Assembly: GCA_016110215.1 (NCBI GenBank)
Contig: JADWQD010000007.1
Location: 1,240,001-1,304,000, forward strand
DNA: 64,000 bases
Source: Capronia americana
Taxonomy: Eukaryota; Ascomycota; Eurotiomycetes; Chaetothyriales; Herpotrichiellaceae
Direction: 5' to 3'
Part shown: positions 32,634 through 41,934 of the stretch, piece after piece
Layout: each line of letters begins with the position of its first letter
Position numbering within the stretch: the stretch's first letter is position 1
The notes under the pieces: generated by a model
What the model saw: only the letters and a program-made list of their open reading frames with translations
What the model was told of the DNA's origin: nothing
Database searches by the model: none
Translations under genes and position numbers: made by a program

Positions 32634-34709
32634 ATGACCTCGAGTGACATATATGATGCCTCTTCTTTAGACGACAATCGAGCCTACGATGGCCACCAGA
32701 GTGCGAACCAGGCAGAGCCAGCGCAGGCAGCGGGCCCGGAATCATCCCAGCACCATTCCCTAAGACACCATCTCCTCGGTCCATCCCTGACGAAGGCTGG
32801 GCAAGATGGCGTGGACCAGAAGAAGGTCTCTGAGATTATCTACGAAGCCTCGAAGGGCTCGAAATATTTCAATAATGAGGAGGTCAAAGATAAAACCCTG
32901 ACTCTGAAAATCGACCGCATTCTCAAACAGAAGGCTCAATTGGAGAAATTGGACCTGAAGTCAGAACTCCGTCGAGCAGATGACTATATTGCCTCTCTCG
33001 AGCTGTCAAGAGACTTGTCGCAGTATGTTGTGCACATTGATTGCGATGCATTCTATGCGGCTGTCGAGGAGATTGACCGGCCAGAGCTGAAGACGGTGCC
33101 CATGGCTGTTGGCCAGGGTGTACTGACGACATGCAACTACGAGGCTCGCAAATATGGATGCCGCAGCGCCATGGCTGGTTTTGTCGCCAAGAAGCTTTGT
33201 CCGCAGCTGATATGTCTCCCATTGAACTTCGACAAGTACACCGCGAAAGCAAAAGAGGTCAGGGCCATACTTGCTGATTATGACCCACGGTTCGAAAGTG
33301 CCAGCATTGACGAGGCGTACCTGAACATCACAGAGTACTGCCATACTCATCACATCGACCCAGAAGCTGCAATCCAGCAGCTCCGGAACGAGGTCCACGA
33401 GAAATGCAAGATCACGATCTCTGCTGGAATCGCCCCGAATGCGAAATTGGCCAAGATCTGTTCCAACAAAAACAAACCCAACGGTCAATTTCGCATCCCC
33501 AACGATCGAGCTGCCGTCATGTCGTTCATGTCGACTCTTCCAGTCCGCAAGGTTAATGGAATAGGCCGAGTGTTCGAGCGAGAACTTGACGCGATCGGCA
33601 TTAAAACATGCGGCGACATACATGTCCATCGAACATATCTAAACAGACTGTTTGGTGAAAAGGCATTTCAATTCCTGATCCAGACCTATCTCGGCCTGGG
33701 GCGGACAGTGGTGCAACCAGCAGACCAGTATGAACGGAAGAGTGTTGGTACGGAAAGCACATTCCGCGATATCAGCAGTAAAGAAGACCTCCGCGCGAAG
33801 TTGCGGCACACCGCTGAAGAGCTAGAAAAGGACATGGCTCGCGTCGAAGTCAAAGGGCGAACACTTGTGCTCAAAGTCAAACTCCATACGTACGAAGTCT
33901 TCACCAGACAGTTTGCTCCCCCCAAGGCGGTCCATCTCGCCGAAGATCTATACAATTACAGCGTCCCAATGTTAGCTAAGCTTGAGAAGGAGATACCGGA
34001 CTTCAGGCTTCGTCTAATGGGATTGCGCTGTACGCACCTCATTAGCACAAAGAAAGACAAGGGCGACTTCTTCCGCCGAAAAGTCAACGCTACTCACGCC
34101 AATGAGAAACCCACCGATGACGGCGAATGGGAAGTCTGGCCAGACTCCGAGTTTGAGGATGCAGCACGACAGGAGCGACAAGATGAGATGGAGGAGCTAG
34201 AGCGATTGAGCCAGGAAGAAGAACATCGGCAGCAGCAAGCTCATGATCCAACCTACGACACCGACGTGGGAGAGGGCTATACTTCCACCGCGGATTGGCA
34301 CGAACCTTTTGGGCGATATAAATACGGTAGCGAACCAAATTCCCCAGCTTCAGTCGCTAGGGCAGGGCATTTGAGGAATCAAGGTGCAGCACCCAACCCA
34401 AGCAAGGAAAAGGCGGTACAGTTGTGGGAATGTCCAATCTGCCAGCTTCCGCAGCCAGCGAACGATCGGGACTTCAACCAACACATTGACCTGTGTCTTT
34501 CAAGGCAGACGATCAAGGAGGCTGTCGCCGAAACTGACGTGACTCCTGGCACCACCTCCTCCCGATCATCTCCAGAGCTCGTCGTGCCTAAGAGGTCTCA
34601 ATCGACGAATACCACCAATGGCAAGGCAAAGAGGAAGGCAGCTGGCAGCATATCGGCGCCCAGCGAATTTGCTCCAGAGAGGAAGCGGAAGAGGCTGTTT
34701 TTCACTTGA
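32634..34709 (+). CDS. DNA polymerase kappa (Y-family, DinB type)
   Basis: Intronless, 691 aa. Translesion polymerase that copies past bulky or minor-groove DNA lesions in the nucleus. An N-terminal helical extension typical of Pol kappa (KVSEIIYEASKGSKYFNNEE, residues 65-84) precedes the palm. The metal-binding acids are D136 in YVVHIDCDAFYAAVE, and D225/E226 in SASIDEAYL. The helix-hairpin-helix region is VRKVNGIGRVFERELDAIG. The little-finger domain follows (GTESTFRDISSKEDLR). Near residue 600, ECPICQLPQPANDRDFNQH followed by IDLC forms a C2HC zinc finger of the UBZ4 type, which binds ubiquitin on PCNA. The last 20 residues are a basic nuclear-signal-like tail (RKRKRLFFT); its end resembles a PIP-box FF, which is inference. 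Confidence 0.95.
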   Translation: MTSSDIYDASSLDDNRAYDGHQSANQAEPAQAAGPESSQHHSLRHHLLGPSLTKAGQDGVDQKKVSEIIYEASKGSKYFNNEEVKDKTLTLKIDRILKQKAQLEKLDLKSELRRADDYIASLELSRDLSQYVVHIDCDAFYAAVEEIDRPELKTVPMAVGQGVLTTCNYEARKYGCRSAMAGFVAKKLCPQLICLPLNFDKYTAKAKEVRAILADYDPRFESASIDEAYLNITEYCHTHHIDPEAAIQQLRNEVHEKCKITISAGIAPNAKLAKICSNKNKPNGQFRIPNDRAAVMSFMSTLPVRKVNGIGRVFERELDAIGIKTCGDIHVHRTYLNRLFGEKAFQFLIQTYLGLGRTVVQPADQYERKSVGTESTFRDISSKEDLRAKLRHTAEELEKDMARVEVKGRTLVLKVKLHTYEVFTRQFAPPKAVHLAEDLYNYSVPMLAKLEKEIPDFRLRLMGLRCTHLISTKKDKGDFFRRKVNATHANEKPTDDGEWEVWPDSEFEDAARQERQDEMEELERLSQEEEHRQQQAHDPTYDTDVGEGYTSTADWHEPFGRYKYGSEPNSPASVARAGHLRNQGAAPNPSKEKAVQLWECPICQLPQPANDRDFNQHIDLCLSRQTIKEAVAETDVTPGTTSSRSSPELVVPKRSQSTNTTNGKAKRKAAGSISAPSEFAPERKRKRLFFT

Positions 34710-36027
34710 GACGTACATCGAGATACCCAGCAGCTATAGTAGCTATTAATGAGGCATGAGGAATGATATTAGTTCACAGGACCGTTTAGAATTGACGAGC
34801 ATGACATATTACAATCAGCCAACCGTGAAATAAGGGCTACATGATCAATGTAGAAAAAAGATCTGATTGTAGGTTCTTAGGTTGCAAAAGTTAAATGCGT
34901 TGATTGTACAGTGCAACGTAACGTAGGTGACGGTATGTACTCGTCCTCGTCAATATCCTCTATCTGTCCCAAAAAGAAGAAAAGGCTAATTCCACCAGAA
35001 TATAAATACAGTAGAGGTGGGCGTAGAGGTCAACGCATACCTCACCCACAGATTTAGTGAAGGAGCGAGTGGATGAGAGTAAGATCCTTCACTCACTCCC
35101 CACAGAGGGCATCCTCCGACTGACTGACTGATCGACTGCCCAACCGACCGATCGACCGATCGATCACATGACAGGTCTGTACACCACACGCATTGGGTAT
35201 CAGGCTCGTCTCGATGTCGTCGTCGTCGTCGTCGATTCTCGAGCCCCTTTGAAGAGTGGAGAGTGAAGCTGGGAGATTGAGCCGTGGATGTCTGTGCCTG
35301 GGAGGAGGAGATACCGTAGGACTGGGATACCGTGAGACCGGAATATCGTGAGACCGACCTCAGTCAGTTATGTCTTGGTCGATAGAACTCCCATCTTGGA
35401 TCCACGCTTCGTTGATGAAGGGCTGGCCGGCCCTGTTAGTCGTCCCACTTGATCGTCTGGTTCCCGGGTACGAGCACCGAGTACGGAGTGCCGGCTCTCT
35501 CAGGATGAGGATATCTGCGAAGAGATCCGTATCCGTACTAAGTACCAGTACGAGCGTCGGCGGGTCGAATTGGCTATACGGGGCTCTGAGTCTGTAGCTG
35601 GATATGACCATCAGCTTGGCTGGGAATTTCGTAGACTGATGGGCGGACTGGTGGTGAACTCGAGCTTGAACTTCATCCGCAGTCCGATGTGTGCGATCGC
35701 TGGACCGCACTCAGTGCCGGCTTGGTGGATTGTCCTTTATAAGTCCTTAGTGCTTCTAAGGTCAAAATGGATGTGACGCGACGCGCACCATCCCCGCCAG
35801 GTCACTAGTACTCGACGGTCATCAATGCTGCAACTCCGGTGGTCGTTTCTTCCTGGGTTGCTGGGCATAAAGCCATCGAACTGCATCACCACCACCATCG
35901 CTGAATTGCCCGTGATTGCGTGACGTTGGCAATGATTCTGACATTCGCAATCGCAATCGCAATCGCAATCGCAATAGGTTGGAGCCGATCTATTGACGCG
36001 TTAAAGCCATAGGGTGACTAGACTCAA
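34710..36027. other. Gene-free 1.3 kb region with simple repeats
   Basis: Between convergent genes. It contains a GTC triplet run near 35215-35237, overlapping CGAC/GATC repeats at 35140-35165, and a CGCAAT hexamer repeat near 35947-35976. Several short stretches are open but not protein-like. Confidence 0.45.
35947..35977. repeat. CGCAAT hexamer tandem repeat (about five copies)
   Basis: Five perfect copies of CGCAAT in a row, followed by AGGTTGG. A simple microsatellite in non-coding sequence. Confidence 0.85.
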
Positions 36028-37163
36028 CTATTCCCCCCGACTGGCCCTGGGATCGGCGCCCAGTTCGGCGATGGGACTACGCTCGGGCGTGTGATCGAGT
36101 TCGGCAAGAGACTCATGATGCAACTCTGCCGGTTGCGCGTGATACACCCCGTCCTGGTAGGGTATCTTGGTCTTATGCTCGTGCGGGAAACCGGTGGCCT
36201 CGGACCCTTCGTAGGGGGTTGCCAGTTCTTGGGCCTGAGCCCGGAGCAGTCGCTTTTGGTTGGTTTGCCTTCTCCGGCGGAAGAACCAGAACAGAATGGC
36301 CGCGAGGGAGAGGACGGCGACTGCGACAGCGACGCCGATGCCGGCGGCGGCACCGCTCGAGAGACCGCTTGACTCGTGCGAGGACGACGAAGCGATCGCG
36401 GACGTGGAGGCCGAGGCGGCGGTGGTGGGCGAGGAGGATACCTGTGTGGGCGAACCCGAGGACGTCGTGGGGGTCGAGATCGCGCCCTGCGTCGTCGAGG
36501 TGCTCGTGGCAGTAGCGACAATGCCCGTTGAAAAGGCCGGATCGTCAATCGGCATGATGGATTGGAACCCCCATTTCACGCCCTGCGTGCTCGTGTCGTT
36601 GGTGAAGGCCACGGCGTTGGACGTGTTCAGGAAGAGGTGGTAGTCCGAGTACAGCGGGTTGGAGTTGCTGAGCTTGATGTCGAAGGTGCCGTCCCCGTTG
36701 GAGGCGAGGAGCCATTGCCGCTGGATATCCGTCGCCGCGCCGAGGGCCATGCACACGTCCGTGTCGTCGGGGTTGGCGTCGGTCGATGCCGTTGCTGCGA
36801 GTGGGTGATTTCTATCAGCTCTCTCTCTCTCTTCACACTGATATACCGACTGTGTGCTGGCGCGGGGTGCGAAACAATAACAAGCAACAACAGGAACAGG
36901 AACATACTCGACGTCAATTGCACACACTGCGACATATACGCTCCCGAGCCTGTGATCTGGGCACGGAAATTCCATCCTCCACCACCACTACCACCTGAGA
37001 CGGGGAAGATCTGCCACCGCTGTTGCGGCGACGTGAGGTTCGTGTCAAACATGTAGATTGCGGTGTGACTGTCGCCGACTCGCAATGAGTCGACGCTCGG
37101 ATCGAACAGGTCGTTAGAGATCTGGTACCAGACATTGGGATCGATGTTGAATTCGTTGGCCAT
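36028..37163 (-). CDS. Ricin-like membrane protein, single-pass
   Basis: Two exons (37163-36926, 36794-36028) give 334 aa. Residues about 5-165 look like a ricin-type beta-trefoil: NVWYQISNDL, then QQRWQIFPVS and QRQWLLASNGDGTF, with Q-x-W repeats. A Ser/Thr-rich stalk (about 170-226) leads to one membrane segment (GIGVAVAVAVLSLAAILFWF, about 231-250), a FRRRRQTNQKR stop-transfer and an 80-residue cytosolic tail with proline-rich DHTPERSP. There is no signal peptide: it starts MANEFNIDP, so the membrane segment itself must serve as the targeting signal (type III or inverted topology), or a signal-bearing exon was missed. This family occurs in many Pezizomycotina; it may be a cell-wall sensor, but that is inference. 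Confidence 0.7.
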
Positions 37164-38185
37164 TGCTCACAAGGCGGCGCGCGAAAGGCGCAAAATCCAA
37201 GCGTTGATTGACAGTTTTGACGGATAGCGAGGTCGGTGGAAGCCCCGGGATACGCAGTGAGAGGAAGGACGATGGAGAGAAGGTAGGTAGGTTCCTAGGA
37301 TGTAGTATGGAGTACGGAGGAGGCCCAGAGTGCCAGAACTCAGTGAGAGAGAGAGGGAGGGGCCCGCCACAGCTGGGCGTTGAGACCCGTGGACCCCCAG
37401 CTGTGGTGGAAACGCCTGCAGCGGCATACCGAGTACTATCCAGTTAGACGTTCCATGGATCCAGTGTTTCGCTGAACTTTGACTCTCGTCGCACACAGGA
37501 AAGCCCGCCCATGTGTGGCTCCCACACCCTTGTCGTCGCCCCGTGTGGCAGACGGATATCGCGAATCGAAGCCCCCAAGCCACTGGCGGGGCATGCATGG
37601 CCTTGGAAGCGCAATTTCTGGCAAATTCGCCTCCATCATCGTTGAACAGGCTGTGTTTTGAAGGGGGCCGAAACGGGACGTATGGCTATGGTCCATTGGT
37701 CGTTCTGGAGCTTGTCGTTTCTGAGACACCCGGGGCGCCTTAGCGTTGGTGTTGGCGCCTCGAGGCGGCTACTCGTACAAGGCTACTATTTGTGCGAGGT
37801 ACTGCATCCGGGTTAGGGCTGGGGAGGAGGGTAGGAGATAAGAAGCCGCTACTGGGTATAGGGAGTATCATGGAGCCAGATGCCGGATGCTCCGACTGGC
37901 CAAGATCCCTAGGTGTTAGGGTAGCAGATTACACAGTATGATCAGCGGCTCGTACTGGGACCAGACGACTATCGCTTCTTCAGCCTTGTCACATAAGTAT
38001 ACTACATACAGCCACCTCGTCACGGTCGTATAGGTGTATGTGAGACGTGTCTCTTCACAAACTCGGCACTTCTTCCATCGCGGACACTTTTGTTGTTGGG
38101 ATTTCACGGTATTTGGTCGGCTGCGCAGTCAATAATAACCGTTTCCACCATTTGTCCCGTTCGCGGCATTCAGACTGGGGATCGG
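37164..38185. other. Intergenic region
   Basis: 1.0 kb between tandem minus-strand genes, holding the promoter of the ricin-like gene. A C-rich GA-rich stretch (37320-37360) is seen; no gene. Confidence 0.4.
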
Positions 38186-40247
38186 CTACAGTTCCCCTAA
38201 ACCCAGTTCCGCCAGGATAATGCTCGCAGCCTTCTCGCCGACCAGCAAGGCCGTGTTCTCCGTGTTGGCCGCGACGTTCTGCGGTACGATGGACAGATCT
38301 GCCACCTTCAGGCCATGCACGCCGTAAACGTTCAGGTCTTTGTCGACCACGCCGTTTTGCTCGCGCGGGGCCATCTTCGCAGTCCCAAGAGCGTGCCAGG
38401 TGGTCTGTACGTTTTCGCGGACGAAGGTCTCGATGGCCTGGTCATCCTCTTTCGAGTACTCGATGTTTTGTACGCCAGGTCCGGCAACCGGGGCGTCCAA
38501 CGGCCTGCACGCTGCTGGTGAGTTCGCGGCAAACTTGGGGTGGCCAATTGCCAGTTCTCCACGGTACATCTTGGTCCGCCGCATGATCTCGCGGTGCTTC
38601 TTGTAGGCCCAGATTTGCTTCTGGAGGTCGACGTCGTGCGCGTCGGTGAAGAAGCCCAGGTCGAAGTCGATCGGATCTTCCCAGTTCGGGCCCGTGATGT
38701 GTAGTTTCCCCCGCGAGTACGGGTACGCCGTGTAGGCCGCGACAGACACGTACGCTTCAGCGGGGACTGACGCAGGATCTTCCAGGAAACTGCGGAAAGG
38801 TTAGCCCCGATCTCGCCTGTTTGGACACCCCTTGGTCAGCGTACCTTGAAACCAGCGATATCAACATCAACGGCCTGTTTGCATTGTCCTTGAAGTCTTT
38901 ATCCCACGCTTTCTGAAAGTGTGGACCGAGGGTAGCGACTTCGGCATCTGTGGGGCGGATCTTCGCTGAGACATCGCAGGTGTTCCATCGAAGGATGGCG
39001 CTCTTGTTGAGTATGGCCTCGTCACGAGCCTTGACATCGCGTATGATTGCGTCCATGGTTTCGTGGGGCTTCAAGTCGGTCCGGTAGGGATAGAATATCA
39101 GATTGTGGTCCTGATAGTCGTGTCCGACGCCTGGGAGATCCTCCACCACCGCGACGCCAGCGTTTTCCAATATCCTCTTGTCCCCGACCCCGGAGCGCTC
39201 CAGCACCAGCGGCGAGCTGATGGCGCCGCATGAGACTACCACGAGCTTTCTCGCTCTGATGGTTCTTGTGCTACCAGGCGCACGGTCTGTGCCTTCCACA
39301 TAGTCTGGATTCGGAGTATATTCGACTCCTGTCGCTCTCTTGGCCCCGTCAAACAGGACGCGGACCACTTTGGTCTCGCACAGCACGTGAAGATTCGGGT
39401 GCTTGCCGTCGCGTAGGAGCGGATGCAGATAGCAATGAGCCGCGTCCTGGCGCTTCCCTTCTGGAGATACATACCGCATCCACCTTTCGGTACCATTGTT
39501 TGAATCGAGGTCTTGCATATCCTGATACTCAGGGTAGCCGACCTCGGTACAGGCGTCGATGAATTCTTGTTCGGACCTAGCACATTTGTAGCCGCCGTCA
39601 GAGACTTGGATCGGACCGTTGTAGCCGTGGGTTTTCTTGTTGCCAGCGCCGTGGTATGTTTCAAACTGCCCATTTCTCAGTCACAGAACATGTGTAAGGA
39701 GAGATGTAAGCGGCAGCACAATCTACGAACCTTTTTCAGATACGGGATCAATTCATCTGCACTCCAGCCCGGGGTATTCCAGGAGTCGAAATCGCTCCGC
39801 TGAGCTCGAGTGTATCTAGACCCAATATCAGCACAAACACAGGTAGGCACATTGGTCGAATGGCAGCGTACAGCATCAGATTGATACTGGACCCGCCTCC
39901 AAGCAACCCCCCGGCCGGGACGACGCGTTCCATGTCGCCCATCTGCGGCGTGGCTTTGGCTTTGTAGAAAATGGCAGTCTTGCTGCCTGGCCGAAGATGC
40001 TCACGGAACAGTCCTGGGTTGACCACATTGGATTGCTCAAAATTGTCCTGGCCTCCCTCGATGGCCAACACGGACAACTCTGGATCCGCGGCTGCAAGAC
40101 GGCCGGCCACAACGCAGGCCGCCGTACCACCTGTAGAGAAGGCTCAGCATAGGTCAAGAGTGAAGAGGTTGTCCAAAGCAAATCACCTCCGGCAATGATC
40201 ACATCGACCTCGTCAAGGCCCTCTGGGAGTTTGTTAGAGATGGGCAT
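38186..40247 (-). CDS. GMC oxidoreductase, alcohol oxidase type
   Basis: Five exons (40247-40187, 40130-39872, 39815-39731, 39665-38845, 38789-38186), 609 aa. FAD motif IIAGGGTAACVVAGRL near residue 17; GLLGGGSSINLMLYTRAQRS is restored by splicing at a GTACGC donor, and GAISSPLVLERSG is signature 2. The C-terminal HALGTAKMAP (H541) and NVAANTENTA (N584) are the expected catalytic pair. The layout matches fungal methanol/alcohol oxidases that produce peroxide from primary alcohols. Those usually end in a peroxisomal signal; this one ends GLGEL and has no signal peptide, so it may be cytosolic. It is unrelated in detail to the secreted GMC enzyme at 13-15 kb. Divergent from the phosphatase gene. 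Confidence 0.9.
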
Positions 40248-40694
40248 CCTTGCTGTTGCTCTTCGGGTGTCGGGTAGCGAGAAGTGCCCCCGACGAAGAA
40301 GCAGAGGCCAGAGACATCTCGACTAAATAGAAGTTCTCGAAGCATTCGCCACAGCCCAGGTAGAAATGCAATATCTCTACGTGAGAACAGAGCATTCGAA
40401 TGCCATGTCACAGGCACGCCTGAGATGATGACCCTTCCCCGCAAACGGGAGGCGTGGGGCTCACGGGCCGTGACTTGTAGTGTTACCCTCGGTCGCAATC
40501 TGACAGCCCCTCGGCGAAACGTGGGTTCTCGAGATGGGAGAGATTCTGGTCTTCGAGAATGGGCGAGATTCGAGAACCCGTTTGCCCGCGTCCTACTGTT
40601 CCCTCAACGGGGTGCTACTTGAAGCCGCCACCTTTGCCCCAGACTTGATCAACTCATTTAGGGAGAGTTCCTGCAAATTATCGCTTTGTTAAAC
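40248..40694. promoter_or_regulatory. Divergent promoter region GMC / phosphatase
   Basis: 447 bp shared upstream region. No defined motif recognised. Confidence 0.4.
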
Positions 40695-41417
40695 ATGGGC
40701 TCCCGCGCAGATCAGGGCAGCGGTCAGTTGAACCTGCTCTTTGTTCGCCATGGAGAGACGCAGGACAATATCGACAAGATCCTTCAAGGCCTCCGAGACA
40801 CCAGCCTCACCGAGAAAGGACTCAGAGAAGGAGAGGCCCTGGCAAAGAAGCTACAGAACCAAAAGATCGATGCTGTTTACCACTCGCCTCTGAAACGCAT
40901 CGTCCAGACGATCCGACCGATCCTCGCCGATCGATCTGATATCCCGGTGCACGCGGATGCAGCGCTCACGGGCCAGTCGCTCGGTCGGCTCGAGGGCGGC
41001 TCATACGACAGTATCGACATGAGCAATCCAAGGAGCGCGGACGGCCAGCCCGGGGTCGAGCTCTTTGATGACTTCGTAAGACGGCTCAAGAAAGTTTTCG
41101 CGGTCATCGTGGGCACCGAGTCTCGGCGAGTCGGCGAGCAGGACAGGACAGTGCTGATCGCCACCCACGGCGTGGGCATTACTTCGTTGTTCAAGGCTCT
41201 CGAGGCAAGCCCGTCGTGTGAAGGGTTTAACCCAAAGCTTGCTGTTCGAGGTCCCGAGGCATATGAAGTGAGATGGACTGACAGTGACGATGTGGCGAAG
41301 ATCGTGGTACCGCGACCGAGAGACCTGCCCGTCACGGATGGATCTCTGGACTGGTCTGCGCTTTCAGGTCAACCGTTTGTGATTGAGCGCTGGGGCAAGA
41401 GAGAAAAGGCATTGTAA
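40695..41417 (+). CDS. Histidine phosphatase (phosphoglycerate-mutase-like)
   Basis: Single-exon 240 aa from the ATG at 40695 (MGSRADQGSG). The RHGE motif (residues 18-21, catalytic H19), HSPLKRIVQT, the acid E100 of GRLEGG and IATHGVG (H158) form the active site of the branch-1 histidine phosphatase superfamily. The length fits small cytosolic phosphatases (TIGAR/Fbp26-like or broad-specificity) rather than glycolytic phosphoglycerate mutase, because the glycolysis-specific loops are absent. The substrate is unknown. No leader peptide. Confidence 0.9.
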   Translation: MGSRADQGSGQLNLLFVRHGETQDNIDKILQGLRDTSLTEKGLREGEALAKKLQNQKIDAVYHSPLKRIVQTIRPILADRSDIPVHADAALTGQSLGRLEGGSYDSIDMSNPRSADGQPGVELFDDFVRRLKKVFAVIVGTESRRVGEQDRTVLIATHGVGITSLFKALEASPSCEGFNPKLAVRGPEAYEVRWTDSDDVAKIVVPRPRDLPVTDGSLDWSALSGQPFVIERWGKREKAL

Positions 41418-41934
41418 AGGAAAAGACAACCTCTAGAACCAGGAGGCCCGAGAGCAAAGGGGGGGGGTCCTGTTAAAGCGGCGGGCAGGGCTGGTGACGG
41501 TCGGGAGTCTCATGGTAGACAGTAGACGTCTAACTTCACCTACTATACTGTGCTATACACCCTCTCGTGTCTCGTCCAACACTGCCCAGAGAGTTATAAC
41601 CGTGTAGGCCAGTGGCAGGATGGCTGCCAGTGAGCCCTCGCTGGGACCCTCAGCTCTATCGCTGTACCTTTACGTGAAACCCGGAAACACCGACCCTTCG
41701 AAGCGGGGATTGGGCATCCTCGGACTGCTAAATGCAAGTCGCAATCCGCCGCTGGCCCAATAGATACGCCCCTGGATACAATGGCCAGTCGTGGTTTGCT
41801 CGGGGCCTCCTGATCACCACATGCCACGTCGGCCACGTACAGAGCGGGACAGAGAGGAATGAATATCAATGTTGCCGCTCGGCATGGTAGCATGATCACT
41901 GTTTACCGCCAACCGCTACGCAAGGGACGCAGGT
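41418..41934. other. Intergenic region
   Basis: 517 bp between tandem plus-strand genes; 3' flank of the phosphatase and promoter of the HET gene. A poly-G tract (41459-41467) is present. No gene seen. Confidence 0.4.

Noticed and set aside
33006..33629. Minus-strand open frame opposite DNA polymerase kappa
   Set aside because: Shadow of the conserved polymerase domain; no independent protein features.
35140..35240. Short tandem repeats considered as a CRISPR array
   Set aside because: Units are 3-6 bp microsatellites without spacers, in a fungal genome.
36562..37056. Plus-strand open stretch opposite the ricin-like gene
   Set aside because: Val/Glu/Gly-rich shadow of the real coding strand that crosses its intron.
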